The notes under the pieces were generated by a model. That model ran no database searches, was not told the origin of the DNA, and saw nothing but the letters and a program-made list of their open reading frames with translations. A program made the translations under genes and the position numbers. Source: Alphaproteobacteria bacterium (GTDB lineage Bacteria; Pseudomonadota; Alphaproteobacteria; JAJFIK01). Taken from it: a DNA stretch of 41,199 nt. The stretch is taken from NCBI GenBank assembly GCA_021774965.1, contig JAJFIL010000159.1, positions 1-41,199 of the forward strand, given 5' to 3'. Shown piece after piece: positions 16,297 through 25,029 of this stretch (positions within the stretch are counted from its first letter, which is position 1; every line of letters starts with the position of its first letter).

Positions 16297-16752
16297 CTAT
16301 TCTCCGCTCAACGTCATTGCGCGTTGAGTTATGTCCTGCATGGCGCGGGTCTGCGTGGTCAGAGCTTCGGAGGACGTCATGTCATCACCGGGCTGAAAGA
16401 CGCGAGCACAAATCGGGGCGCAGGCATATGTCTCTGTGTTCGGGCCCATGTGAAGCGAAAGAGCATATTGCGTTGCCGGGCGCACTGTCACGGCAACATC
16501 GAACAATTCATTCCCGTTTGCATCTAGCGCAATAACACTGGTAGTGCCGAAAATACGGCCCTGAACCACCAATAAATTGCCATCCAGCACGGAAACATCC
16601 GCAACAAGTGGATTGCCGACGATTACGGTTGCCGCCTCCCCTTCCAGTCGCACCACTTCGGATTGATGCATGGCGACGGTCATTTGGGCCGCAAAAGCAG
16701 GTAACGGAGCTACCAACATTAGAGCGGCAAGGACACAGGATTTAAACTTCAT
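16297..16752 (-). CDS. Orphan secretin-N-domain protein (CpaC N-terminal-like), secreted
   Basis: 151-residue exported protein. The signal peptide is clear (MKFKSC, hydrophobic core, cleavage after AFA). The mature part matches only the N-terminal pilus-formation domain of CpaC: EVVRLEGEAATVIVGNPLVADVSVLDGNLLVVQGRIFGT parallels the CpaC segment around VVVELPLDAADILVTNPAIVDAV. There is no BON or secretin domain. The C-terminal tail has a Cys pair (YACAPICARV). GGGGGAG lies 8 bases before the ATG. It could be a periplasmic partner, plug or chaperone of the CpaC secretin. It has its own terminator and reads away from pilA. Confidence 0.75.
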   Translation of the reverse strand: MKFKSCVLAALMLVAPLPAFAAQMTVAMHQSEVVRLEGEAATVIVGNPLVADVSVLDGNLLVVQGRIFGTTSVIALDANGNELFDVAVTVRPATQYALSLHMGPNTETYACAPICARVFQPGDDMTSSEALTTQTRAMQDITQRAMTLSGE

Positions 16753-17153
16753 CTTATTTCTCCCCCAGGATGGGCAGGCCAATTTGAAGGCATCATGACG
16801 GGGAGATGTAAATGTCCCCTCAACGAAATAGAAAAGGTTTGAGCCAAGGTCTTCTCAAGCTTATCTCCCCCGTAGAAAAGTACTGATCACCTTAGAAATC
16901 CGCAGAAAACTGCGGTTTCTAACATCTCTTATAATATAGATAGTAATATAGACAATTTAATTCAAATTTTATTCAAGTTTTAATCTCAATCTATATTGAA
17001 TTGATTGAAAACAATACTTGCGAATATTTGAGAAATCGACATCTGTTAACAGTTTGGCAAGAACTGTGGGGCATAGTCGCATTGTCAGCGGAGGGAACAG
17101 TTCAACCCCAAACCTGGCAGGTGCTGAAGAGTAAACACATTAGGAGAATGATC
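16753..17153. other. AT-rich divergent intergenic region upstream of pilA
   Basis: 400 bases without a convincing gene. Bases 16925-17045 are strikingly AT-rich compared with the surroundings and contain several TATAGA/TATATT words and short palindromes. A bulged hairpin, TTAGAAATCCGCAG / CTGCGGTTTCTAA, lies at 16892-16923. Degenerate CtrA-like arrangements (TTAA-N7-TTTA at 16957-16971) occur, but AT-richness makes them weak evidence. The segment must hold the promoters of both pilA and the divergent minus-strand gene. Confidence 0.6.
16930..16935 (+). promoter_or_regulatory. Possible -10 element of pilA
   Basis: A perfect TATAAT occurs at 16930-16935, directly after the hairpin. No good -35 is present at 16-18 bases upstream, so an activator would be needed. 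If used, the pilA mRNA would have a leader of about 210 bases. Confidence 0.3.
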
Positions 17154-17318
17154 ATGACGAAATTTGTTACCCGCTTTGCAAACGACGAATCTGGCGCAAC
17201 GGCTATTGAGTACGGCCTCATTGCGGCAGGCATTGCAGTTGCCATTATCGGTGTGCTGACCACGCTTGGTACAAACTTGACAGGTACCTTCACGTCCGTC
17301 GCCACTGAAATGGTGTAA
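17154..17318 (+). CDS. pilA: Flp/type IVb pilin PilA
   Basis: 54-residue major pilin of the Flp family. A short basic leader ends in Gly, followed by ATAIEYGLIAAGIAVAIIGVL: the prepilin peptidase cleaves after the Gly, leaving Glu at +5 and Tyr at +6, the Flp hallmark. The hydrophobic helix forms the filament core and only a very short variable C-terminus remains. The start at 17154 is chosen with TAGGAG 7 bases upstream; an ATG two codons earlier is too close to that site. It is the first gene of the plus-strand cpa cluster, separated from cpaA by 175 bases containing a hairpin that may let the pilin be expressed in excess. Confidence 0.95.
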   Translation: MTKFVTRFANDESGATAIEYGLIAAGIAVAIIGVLTTLGTNLTGTFTSVATEMV

Positions 17319-17341
17319 CGACTTAAGCTTTACTCGCGGCG

Positions 17342-17386
17342 CCGTTCCCCGGTCCTGGACTTCATCGTCCTGGGTCGGGGTAACGG
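17342..17386 (+). terminator. Hairpin between pilA and cpaA
   Basis: An imperfect stem pairs CCGTT (17342-17346) with AACGG (17382-17386), CCCCG (17347-17351) with CGGGG (17376-17380), and GGAC with GTCC inside. No U-run follows, so it is more likely a partial terminator or an mRNA-stabilising 3' end for pilA than a full stop. Confidence 0.35.
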
Positions 17387-17493
17387 CCCGGGGGTAAGCT
17401 TCTTCCGGCGACCTCGGGAAACTAACTGCTCCGAAATCTTTTTGTGTTGGGATCCAGTCTTTAGGGATTGGGATTTTCTCGGGGGATGAACCG

Positions 17494-17997
17494 ATGGCCG
17501 AACTTGCTGTCTTTTGGATACTACCTGCCGCCTTTCTGCTTGCGGCACTTACCGACCTCACCCGCTATACTATTCCAAACTGGCTGACCGGTGCCATTGC
17601 GCTGGCCTTTCCATTTGTAGCCGTGTTCGCAGGTCTTCCCGCTCTTACTATACTCACCCACTTTGGCGTCGGTATTTTCGCCCTTGGATTGGGAATGATG
17701 TTTTTCGCCTTGCGTTGGCTAGGCGGTGGCGATGCCAAACTTATAGCTGCCGTGGCCCTCTGGGCCGGCCCTGGCGCTGTTTGGGTCTTTGTTATAGCTG
17801 CAGCCCTTGCCGGGGGCGCGCTGACCTTGGGACTTTTATTCTTTCGTAAACTTCCTTTACCGGAATTCATGGCGTCGTCCACCTGGGTGGCACGTCTGCA
17901 TGATCATAGATCTGGGGTGCCTTACGGTGCCGCCTTGGCCGCGGGCGCCATCTACGCCCTTCCCTTCATGACTTTGAGTATTACACTCGGCGTCTGA
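17494..17997 (+). CDS. cpaA: Prepilin peptidase CpaA (TadV)
   Basis: 167-residue polytopic inner-membrane aspartyl protease that cleaves the leader of PilA and the TadE/F pseudopilins. The two catalytic aspartates of the type IV prepilin peptidase family are visible: Asp21 in ALTDLTRYTIPN and Asp80 in GGGDAKL. About five or six hydrophobic segments fill the chain. It lacks the N-terminal cysteine/methylase domain of PilD, as expected for the short CpaA/TadV type. Its ribosome-binding site is G-rich and weak (GGGGG, about 8 bases from the ATG). Confidence 0.92.
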   Translation: MAELAVFWILPAAFLLAALTDLTRYTIPNWLTGAIALAFPFVAVFAGLPALTILTHFGVGIFALGLGMMFFALRWLGGGDAKLIAAVALWAGPGAVWVFVIAAALAGGALTLGLLFFRKLPLPEFMASSTWVARLHDHRSGVPYGAALAAGAIYALPFMTLSITLGV

Positions 17998-18007
17998 CGT
18001 ATACGGA

Positions 18008-18023
18008 TTAACACAATGGTAAC
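18008..18023. promoter_or_regulatory. Near-consensus CtrA-like site upstream of cpaB
   Basis: TTAA-CACAATG-GTAAC matches TTAA-N7-TTAAC except for one base. It lies about 130 bases before cpaB, in the only sizeable gap of the cpaA-tadC run, where an internal promoter would be expected. Confidence 0.3.
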
Positions 18024-18024
18024 G

Positions 18025-18063
18025 AAAAAAGCTGTCCTGCCCGGAATTCTCTGGGCGGGACAG
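18025..18063 (-). terminator. Strong hairpin with A-tract between cpaA and cpaB
   Basis: The arms CTGTCCTGCCC (18032-18042) and GGGCGGGACAG (18053-18063) form an 11-base stem with one G-U pair. Six A residues (18025-18030) precede the stem on the plus strand, so the minus strand reads as a classical terminator with a T-run. No minus-strand gene ends here, so it may block antisense transcription or act as a stem in the plus-strand mRNA. Confidence 0.45.
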
Positions 18064-18151
18064 TCGCGCATTAAGACTAATTTGATTCACTTTGAGCACT
18101 ATACACACCGGGAAGCCGGGGATGGTGGCATGACAAGGGGAGACGCATCCG

Positions 18152-18985
18152 ATGAACGTAGCTAGGATATCGGTATTGGCGCTCGCGCTAATCGCAGCAG
18201 GGGTAGCGGCATTTTTGGTCCGCGGACTTGTGCTGGAAAATGAACAACAAGTGGCATCCGGTCCATCGGAGCCAACAATTCCAACGGTTCAAGTGTTGGT
18301 TGCCTCTGGTGATTTAACGCCGGGTCAAACAGTTCGCAGCGGCGACATGCGGTGGCAAACCTGGCCGGAGACAGCACTTGCTGAAGGCCAGGTAACACGC
18401 AGTAGCGTGCCTAATGCCCGAGCTGATCTTGAAGGCAGCATGGTCCGCAGAGCTTTCGCAAGCGGCGAGCCTATCGTTTCAGGTGCACTGGTGCGCCCTG
18501 GTGATGCAGGCCTGATGGCCGCTTTAGTTTCGCCTGGCATGCGCGCCATGTCCATTCCTGTATCAGACGAAACCTCCGCAGGCGGATTTATTTTGCCGGG
18601 CGACAGAGTTGACCTGGTGCTGACCCGAGAGGTTGGCGAAGATCGCCGCAGCACCCGGCATGTTAGCGAAACCGTGCTTCATAATATTCGCGTGCTGGCC
18701 ATTGATCAGGTCTTCTCAGAAGACATCTCAGGCGGCGCACTGGTTGGCGACACTGCAACGCTGGAACTTTCCCCGCACGAAGCGGAAGTCTTGTCTCTGG
18801 CGCAGGCTGTAGGAGACATCGCTCTTTCCTTGCGCAGTTTTGCTGACATCGGTTTGCGGCAGAATGTTTCAGACCTGCCCCTGCCCGGCATTCTTAATGC
18901 CACCAGTAATAGAGATGGCCCCACGCGCGTCACTGTCTTGCGCAATGGACAAGAGACCCAGGTCCGAATTCGGGAGGGCATGTAA
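18152..18985 (+). CDS. cpaB: Pilus assembly protein CpaB (RcpC)
   Basis: 277-residue periplasmic protein anchored by an N-terminal membrane helix (about residues 5-25). An SAF domain follows (VQVLVASGDLTPGQTVRSGDM, about 47-110), then a RcpC-type domain containing AMSIPVSDETSAGGFILPGDRVDLVLTRE split by loops. CpaB stabilises or gates the CpaC secretin in Tad systems. AGGGGAG lies upstream of the ATG. The stop overlaps the cpaC start by one base (TAATG), indicating coupled translation. Confidence 0.93.
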   Translation: MNVARISVLALALIAAGVAAFLVRGLVLENEQQVASGPSEPTIPTVQVLVASGDLTPGQTVRSGDMRWQTWPETALAEGQVTRSSVPNARADLEGSMVRRAFASGEPIVSGALVRPGDAGLMAALVSPGMRAMSIPVSDETSAGGFILPGDRVDLVLTREVGEDRRSTRHVSETVLHNIRVLAIDQVFSEDISGGALVGDTATLELSPHEAEVLSLAQAVGDIALSLRSFADIGLRQNVSDLPLPGILNATSNRDGPTRVTVLRNGQETQVRIREGM

Positions 18986-20463
18986 TGACCCATTCACTGA
19001 TCAAACGTTTTATCTGCGCCCTGGCCGCCGTTGCGGCGATCAGCGCCGTGAATGCTGCGCCCGCAGTTGCTTCTGAACGTCCTATGTTCGTGACCATTCA
19101 CGAAGCTGGCGACGGGCACACTGCACGGCGGATCACTATTCCTTACAACAAGGCTGTGGTGGTTGAACTTCCTTTGGATGCGGCTGACATTCTTGTCACC
19201 AATCCTGCCATCGTCGACGCTGTGGTTCGCACCCCGCGCCGAACATACTTGATGGGCATGTCCATCGGACAAACCAACGCTTACTTCTTTGATGCCCGGG
19301 GCCGTCAGCTTCTGGATCTGGAAATTCGCGTCGAGCGGGATCTTACTCCTCTCAATGAGATCTATGCAGAGCTGTTGCCCAGCTCGAACATCGAGATCAA
19401 TGCCATCAACGACAATCTGGTCTTGACCGGGTTTGTGCCGAACTCCATTGCCGCCGATCAGGCGCGCGATCTGGCAGGGCGTTTCATTGGAAGCGCTGAT
19501 GCGATCTTGAGCATGCTGAACATCGAAGCCAACGAACAAGTGATGTTGCAGGTTCGCGTGGTCGAAATGCAGCGCACCCTGGCCCGTCAGCTTGGCGTGG
19601 ACTTGAGCGCCGCCTTTAACGTGGGCAGCGTTGTCTTCTCGCCCATGACACAGAACCCGTTCTCGCTAATCGGTCGCTCATTGGGGGGCCTTGGCCCATC
19701 GACGACGGGCGGTCAAACAGCAGGCTGGCAGGGTGATCCGGGAGAGTTTCTCAACGGCACCATCCGCGCCTTTGAACGCAATGGTCTGATCCGGACCCTG
19801 GCAGAGCCAAACCTCACGGCAATCTCAGGTGAAAGCGCAAGCTTCCTTGCCGGTGGTGAATTCCCTGTGCCAGGCGGACGTGACAGCCAAGGCAACGTGT
19901 CCATTGAATACAAGCCCTTCGGTGTGGGCTTGGGCTTTACGCCAGTTGTCCTGGATGAGGGCCGCATTTCCATGCACATCTCAACGGAAGTGTCTGAGCT
20001 TTCCAGCGACGGCGCCTTCCAACTGGAGGCTCGCAGCTTTGTGGACCCTGACAGCGGTGAAATCATCACTGTTCCTGGCACCACAATTCCGGGCCTGACG
20101 GTACGCCGGGCAGAGACCACGGTGGAGCTGCCTTCGGGCGGAAGCCTGGTTATTGCTGGTCTGTTGCAGGATACCACCCGTCACAATGTGGACGGTGTGC
20201 CGTGGGTGAAAGATACCCCGGTTCTGGGTGCTCTGTTCCGGTCTCAGGAATATCAGAACTCTGAAACTGAATTGGTGATCATCGTAACCCCTTATCTGGT
20301 TGATCCTGTCGCGATGAGCGAGCTGGCAACACCGGATCTTGGGTTCGTGCCCCCCAATGCAATCGATTCAACCCTGCTGGGCCGGCTGAACGCAATGTAC
20401 AGCGTCGGCGAAGGTTCCGCTGGTCGGCATCTTCAAGGCCCCGTCGGCTATATCGTGGAGTAG
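18985..20463 (+). CDS. cpaC: Outer-membrane secretin CpaC (RcpA)
   Basis: 492-residue secretin forming the outer-membrane channel for the Flp pilus. A signal peptide (about 1-29, ending AVAS) is followed by the pilus N-domain (ITIPYNKAVVVELP ... NPAIVDAV), a BON-like domain around residues 125-175 (ILVTNPAIVD belongs to the former, NIEINAINDNLVLTGFV to the latter in shortened view), and the type II/III secretin core. Core marks include FLAGGEFPVPGG, VGLGFTPVVLDEGRI and SGGSLVIAGLL. A paralogous lone N-domain is encoded at 16297-16752. The cpaD gene starts 5 bases downstream. Confidence 0.95.
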   Translation: MTHSLIKRFICALAAVAAISAVNAAPAVASERPMFVTIHEAGDGHTARRITIPYNKAVVVELPLDAADILVTNPAIVDAVVRTPRRTYLMGMSIGQTNAYFFDARGRQLLDLEIRVERDLTPLNEIYAELLPSSNIEINAINDNLVLTGFVPNSIAADQARDLAGRFIGSADAILSMLNIEANEQVMLQVRVVEMQRTLARQLGVDLSAAFNVGSVVFSPMTQNPFSLIGRSLGGLGPSTTGGQTAGWQGDPGEFLNGTIRAFERNGLIRTLAEPNLTAISGESASFLAGGEFPVPGGRDSQGNVSIEYKPFGVGLGFTPVVLDEGRISMHISTEVSELSSDGAFQLEARSFVDPDSGEIITVPGTTIPGLTVRRAETTVELPSGGSLVIAGLLQDTTRHNVDGVPWVKDTPVLGALFRSQEYQNSETELVIIVTPYLVDPVAMSELATPDLGFVPPNAIDSTLLGRLNAMYSVGEGSAGRHLQGPVGYIVE

Positions 20464-20467
20464 GCTC

Positions 20468-21169
20468 ATGTCTGGAAACACAATGAAATCCATCGCGATC
20501 CTTGGCGTCTCAGTCGTCTTCGCTGGCCTTGCCGGATGTAATTCCATCCCCGGCACGACCGATCTGAACCTGCCCATGCAGTATCAGGAAAACCATCCCA
20601 TCACGGTGGAAGCCACCACGGCGGAGATGGACATTCTGGTGAACCCGCAATCGGTGGCTCTGTTGCGTGTCGACGAAACCCGTCTTCGCGCTTTCGCTGC
20701 CGCCTATCGCACACGGGGACACGGGCCTTTGGTTTTGAGCGTGCCGTCTGATACGCCCAATTCAATGGCCGCAACGCAAGTTGCTGCTGACGTGCATCGG
20801 GTTTTAACCGAAGAAGGTCTGCATCCGGATACGGTTCAGTCCCGTCCCTATCACACGACAGAGAACCCTTCGTGGGCACCGTTGGTGTTGAGCTTCACGC
20901 GCTATACCGCTGACGCCTCTCCCTGTGGGGATTGGAGTGAGAGCTATTCATCGCGCCTGAATGGAAACGCCACGCCAAACTTTGGGTGTGCGACGCAGAA
21001 CAATCTGGCGGTCATGGTCTCTGAACCTGCCGACCTGGTTCAGCCGCGCACCATGACCAGCGCGGATGCTACGCAGCGTTCTGATGTTCTGGATAACTAC
21101 CGGAACTCTCTGGATACAAATACCCGCCGCAGCGATGACGCCAGCGGCGAAATTAGCAACGTCGAATAA
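20468..21169 (+). CDS. cpaD: Pilus assembly lipoprotein CpaD
   Basis: 233-residue predicted lipoprotein. A lipobox LAGC closes the signal peptide, placing the lipidated cysteine near residue 24. The mature domain contains a family-like segment with AAYRTRGHGPLVLSVPS and a C-terminal GCATQNNLAVMVSEPADLVQPR, which is the typical CpaD ending. CpaD helps the CpaC secretin localise and assemble in the outer membrane. GGAG within the cpaC stop region lies 7 bases before the chosen ATG; an internal Met five codons later is possible. Confidence 0.9.
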   Translation: MSGNTMKSIAILGVSVVFAGLAGCNSIPGTTDLNLPMQYQENHPITVEATTAEMDILVNPQSVALLRVDETRLRAFAAAYRTRGHGPLVLSVPSDTPNSMAATQVAADVHRVLTEEGLHPDTVQSRPYHTTENPSWAPLVLSFTRYTADASPCGDWSESYSSRLNGNATPNFGCATQNNLAVMVSEPADLVQPRTMTSADATQRSDVLDNYRNSLDTNTRRSDDASGEISNVE

Positions 21170-21190
21170 TCAGGCGAAGGAGGACCGAAC

Positions 21191-22570
21191 ATGGCTGAAC
21201 ACGCCGAAGACCTACCTCACGAAAGTGAAGACGGATTTGCAAGCCTTGGAAGTGTTGAAGAAGAAGCACCTTCTGAGAATGCGCCAGTGCTCGACGATGA
21301 AGCTGCGTATGAACCTGCCGAAGGGCCGGTTCCTGTAGAGGCTCCGGCTGATACGACATCCATGATGTCACAGCCTCGTCCTGTGCCGCGCATCAGCATT
21401 GATTGTTTTTGCCAAAACCCTGACACGGGCGCAACGGTGCAACGGGCAGCCGAAGATCGCCGCCTTTCCCGCACCCACACTACTGTCTATATGGGCGGTG
21501 TTGATGCTGCGATTGATCATTATGACAGCCGCGCAACGCCAAACCTGATCGTGGTGGAAACCCGCAATCAAAACGGCAATATTCTGAGCAATCTGGCAAA
21601 GCTTGCCGAACGGTGCGATGCCAATACCAAGGTGATCGTGATCGGGGCGGTGAACGACATTGCCCTTTATCGCGACCTGATGCGTGAAGGGGTGAGTGAC
21701 TATCTCATCGCGCCCATGTCGCCGCTACAGTTCATTGAATCAGTTTCTTCGCTCTATGTGGATCCCGAAGCTGCCCCCATTGGCAAGGTTATCGTCTTTG
21801 CCGGGACCAAAGGTGGCTCAGGCTCCAGCACAATCGCCCACAATGTGGGTTGGTTGATTGCTGAGGAAATCCAGGACGATGTGACTATCGTTGATTTCGA
21901 CATTGCCTTTGGCACTGCCGGTCTTGATTTCAATCAGGAGCCTGCTCAAGGGGTGGCCGATGCGCTTGTCGCACCGGAACGTCTTGATGATGTGTTGCTG
22001 GAGCGTCTGTTGGTGAAGTGTACAGATCATTTGAATGTCCTCACCGCACCAGCCATGCTGGACAAGGACACGGAACTTGATCCATCTGCCTTTGAGGCGG
22101 TGCTGGATGTGGTGCGCCAGTCCTGCCCTGTGGTGATTGTTGATCTGCCGCATGTCTGGTCGGCCTGGGCCAAGCAAGTACTCGTGGCTGCCGATGAAGT
22201 TGTGTTGGTGACCACGCCGGATCTTGCCGGCCTGCGCAATACCAAGAACCTGGCGGACCTTCTGGTGCTGGCGCGTCCTAATGACACGCCGCCCAGCATT
22301 GTCCTGAACCAGTGCGGACTGCCCAAACGCCCGGAGATACCTGCGAAGGATTTCGCCGAAGCCATTGGCCGCAGTGTCAGCGCAGCTGTGCCCTTCGATG
22401 CGACTTTGTTTGGGACCGCATCGAATAACGGACAGATGGTGTGTGAACTCAAAGCTGATGCCAAGCCCACCGAAGAAATGCGCGATCTGGCGCAATCGCT
22501 GACGGGCCGCAAGGTGCAGCCCAAGCAGAAGACAGGCGTATTGGCGAAACTGATGGGTAAGACAGACTAA
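21191..22570 (+). CDS. cpaE: Pilus localisation ATPase CpaE (TadZ)
   Basis: 459-residue MinD/ParA-like ATPase that positions the Tad machine, often at a pole. An acidic, proline-rich N-terminal 60 residues precede a receiver-like domain (about 65-190) and then the ATPase. The deviant Walker A is KGGSGSST (207-214), which keeps the MinD signature lysine at its start but has Ser where canonical P-loops carry the catalytic Lys. This is common in CpaE proteins and implies altered nucleotide hydrolysis. AAGGAGG, the strongest ribosome-binding site of the cluster, precedes the ATG by 7 bases. Confidence 0.93.
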   Translation: MAEHAEDLPHESEDGFASLGSVEEEAPSENAPVLDDEAAYEPAEGPVPVEAPADTTSMMSQPRPVPRISIDCFCQNPDTGATVQRAAEDRRLSRTHTTVYMGGVDAAIDHYDSRATPNLIVVETRNQNGNILSNLAKLAERCDANTKVIVIGAVNDIALYRDLMREGVSDYLIAPMSPLQFIESVSSLYVDPEAAPIGKVIVFAGTKGGSGSSTIAHNVGWLIAEEIQDDVTIVDFDIAFGTAGLDFNQEPAQGVADALVAPERLDDVLLERLLVKCTDHLNVLTAPAMLDKDTELDPSAFEAVLDVVRQSCPVVIVDLPHVWSAWAKQVLVAADEVVLVTTPDLAGLRNTKNLADLLVLARPNDTPPSIVLNQCGLPKRPEIPAKDFAEAIGRSVSAAVPFDATLFGTASNNGQMVCELKADAKPTEEMRDLAQSLTGRKVQPKQKTGVLAKLMGKTD

Positions 22571-22571
22571 A

Positions 22572-24020
22572 GTGTTTGGAAAGCGGTCACATGGAGCATC
22601 GGAAGTAGAAAAAGCTGTTGTCGGGAAGACCCCGGCGGCGGCACCCGCTTCTGCATCTAAACCATCCGCACCACCAGTATCGGCGAAGCCCGCGAGCCCC
22701 GCCCCTGCGCCAGCCCCCAAGGCAACGCATAGTGCAGGACGGTCCGAAGACTATTACGTCGTCAAACAGTCCATCTTTGCGGCTCTAATTGACACGATCG
22801 ATCTGGGTCAGCTTGCGACCCTGGACCAACAAAGCGCCCGTGATGAAATCCGTGACATTGTAACGGAGATCATCACCCTCAAGAACGTGGTGATGTCTGT
22901 TGCCGAGCAGGAAAACCTGCTGGAAGACATCTGCAATGATGTTCTGGGCTATGGGCCATTGGAGCCCTTGCTGGCCCGGGACGATATCGCTGACATCATG
23001 GTCAATGGTGCGGGCCGCGTCTTCATCGAAGTGGGGGGCAAGATTGAGCTGACCCCTGTACGCTTCCGCGACAACACTCAGTTGATGAACATCTGCCAAC
23101 GCATCGTGAGCCAGGTGGGCCGCCGCGTTGATGAATCAAGCCCCATATGCGATGCGCGCCTGCTAGACGGCTCCCGTGTCAACGTGATTGCGCCGCCACT
23201 TTCCATCGATGGCCCTTCATTGACAATTCGGAAGTTCAAGAAGGAAAAGCTCACCCTTACGGACTTTGTGAAATTTGGGTCCATCAACGAGGCAGGCGCA
23301 GAAATCCTGGGCATCATTGGGGCCTCGCGCTGTAATGTGCTGATCTCTGGCGGGACGGGTTCTGGTAAGACCACATTGCTCAACTGTATGACTGCCTTTA
23401 TTGAGCAGGATGAGCGGGTCATTACTTGCGAAGATGCCGCCGAGCTGCAATTGCAGCAGCCTCATGTGGTGCGCCTTGAAACTCGCCCGCCAAACATTGA
23501 GGGTTCCGGTGAGATCACCATGCGGGATCTTGTGAAGAACTGTCTGCGGATGCGCCCCGAACGCATCATCGTGGGCGAGGTGCGGGGGCCTGAGGCCTTC
23601 GACCTTCTCCAGGCCATGAACACCGGTCACGATGGTTCCATGGGAACGTTGCACGCCAACTCCCCTCGTGAAGCTCTCTCGCGCCTTGAAAGCATGATCA
23701 CCATGGGCGGGTTCAGCCTGCCGTCCAAGACCATTCGCGAAATGATCTGCGGCTCTATCGATGTCATCATTCAAGCCGCCCGTCTGCGCGACGGCTCACG
23801 CCGTATCACCCACATCACCGAAGTGCTGGGCCAGGAAGGCGACGTGATCATCACTCAGGATATCGTGCTCTACGATATTGAGGGTGAAGAGGACAAGAAA
23901 ATCATCGGAGCCCACAGGGGAACCGGTATCGCGCGCCCTGCCTTCTGGGAGCGCGCACGCTATTTCAATTTGCACAGCAAACTGGCTGCCGCACTCGACA
24001 AAATGAACGGGGAGGCCTGA
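22572..24020 (+). CDS. cpaF: Tad secretion ATPase CpaF (TadA)
   Basis: 482-residue type II/IV secretion ATPase powering Flp pilus extension, and in some systems retraction. A Pro/Ala-rich linker (20-55) precedes the N-terminal helical domain. Walker [10 protein letters not shown] is at 260-268, followed by the Asp box (CEDAAEL), the Walker B region ([13 protein letters not shown]) and the His box ([12 protein letters not shown]). The start is a GTG placed two bases after the cpaE stop, so expression likely depends on coupling. tadB follows 5 bases after its stop. Confidence 0.95.
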   Translation: MFGKRSHGASEVEKAVVGKTPAAAPASASKPSAPPVSAKPASPAPAPAPKATHSAGRSEDYYVVKQSIFAALIDTIDLGQLATLDQQSARDEIRDIVTEIITLKNVVMSVAEQENLLEDICNDVLGYGPLEPLLARDDIADIMVNGAGRVFIEVGGKIELTPVRFRDNTQLMNICQRIVSQVGRRVDESSPICDARLLDGSRVNVIAPPLSIDGPSLTIRKFKKEKLTLTDFVKFGSINEAGAEILGIIGASRCNVLISGGTGSGKTTLLNCMTAFIEQDERVITCEDAAELQLQQPHVVRLETRPPNIEGSGEITMRDLVKNCLRMRPERIIVGEVRGPEAFDLLQAMNTGHDGSMGTLHANSPREALSRLESMITMGGFSLPSKTIREMICGSIDVIIQAARLRDGSRRITHITEVLGQEGDVIITQDIVLYDIEGEEDKKIIGAHRGTGIARPAFWERARYFNLHSKLAAALDKMNGEA

Positions 24021-24025
24021 CCCTC

Positions 24026-25015
24026 ATGTCTGCAACTCTTCTTACGATCCTGCTTCCAGTTTTAACGTTGCTGGCTGTTGCTGGCGCGGGCTGGGCCTTT
24101 GCCGGATCATCAAGCACATCTGATCGCGCCCGACGCCGCATTCAAAGTGTCAAGCAAGGAGCCGCTGTCTCGACGCAGCAGAGCAAGGCTCAACAACAAG
24201 CCAAAGACCGCCGCAAGACGGTTCAAAAGACACTGAAAGAAATTGAAGAACGACAGAAAGAAGAGAAGAGAAAAATCTCTCTCTCCACCCGTATTGAACA
24301 AGCTGGCTTGAGTTTTTCTGTGCCTGTGTTTTGGCTCATCTCTGTGGGGATGTCAGCAGGCGGCTTTCTTGCCCTGACCATGGGCGGTTTGAACTGGACT
24401 GTTGCTCTGGCCGGTGGGTTTGCTGCAGGCCTTGGCCTGCCGCGCTGGTTCTTGGGCTATCTGACGGCCCGACGCCAAAAGGTTTTCTTGCTGGAATTTG
24501 CCAACGCTCTGGACGTGATCGTGCGCGGGGTTAAGGCAGGCCTTCCCTTGAGCGAATGCCTGAATATCGTTGCGCGCGAAAGCCCTGACCCTGTCGGCGG
24601 CGAGTTCCGCCGCGTTGTGGAAGGCGCCCGTGTGGGGGTAACCCTGGAAGAAGGTCTGTTGCGCATGTACGAGCGCATGCCGGTTCCAGAAGTGAACTTT
24701 TTTGTGATCGTGCTGTCGATCCAGCAGAAATCTGGCGGCAACTTGTCGGAAGCTTTGGGTAATCTATCCAACGTGCTGCGCGACAGAAAGCTGATGCGCG
24801 GGAAAATTCAGGCCATGTCGTCCGAAGCAAAAGCTTCTGCTGGTATTATCGGCTCGCTGCCGCCCGGTGTGATGGCGCTGATTTATGTCTCTACGCCCGA
24901 TTACATCGGCGTTCTGTTCACCAGCCAGATGGGCAACATCTTGCTCATCGCGGGGGCCATGTGGATGGCCCTTGGTATTTTGGTCATGAAGAAAATGATC
25001 AACTTCAACTTCTAA
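24026..25015 (+). CDS. tadB: Tad inner-membrane platform protein TadB (CpaG)
   Basis: 329-residue polytopic protein of the GspF/type II secretion F family. An N-terminal membrane helix (about 5-25) precedes a charged Lys/Glu/Gln-rich cytoplasmic stretch (45-90), then two helices near 100-145. The F domain contains FANALDVIVRGVKAGLPLSE and SGGNLSEALGNLSNVLRDR, and two terminal helices end the chain. With TadC it forms the platform on which CpaF acts. GGGGAGG lies upstream of the ATG. Confidence 0.93.
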   Translation: MSATLLTILLPVLTLLAVAGAGWAFAGSSSTSDRARRRIQSVKQGAAVSTQQSKAQQQAKDRRKTVQKTLKEIEERQKEEKRKISLSTRIEQAGLSFSVPVFWLISVGMSAGGFLALTMGGLNWTVALAGGFAAGLGLPRWFLGYLTARRQKVFLLEFANALDVIVRGVKAGLPLSECLNIVARESPDPVGGEFRRVVEGARVGVTLEEGLLRMYERMPVPEVNFFVIVLSIQQKSGGNLSEALGNLSNVLRDRKLMRGKIQAMSSEAKASAGIIGSLPPGVMALIYVSTPDYIGVLFTSQMGNILLIAGAMWMALGILVMKKMINFNF

Positions 25016-25029
25016 TCAGGGAGCACACT

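Noticed and set aside
17050-17075. Sigma-54 promoter before pilA (TGGCA word)
   Set aside because: The second element (TTGC at the required spacing) is missing.
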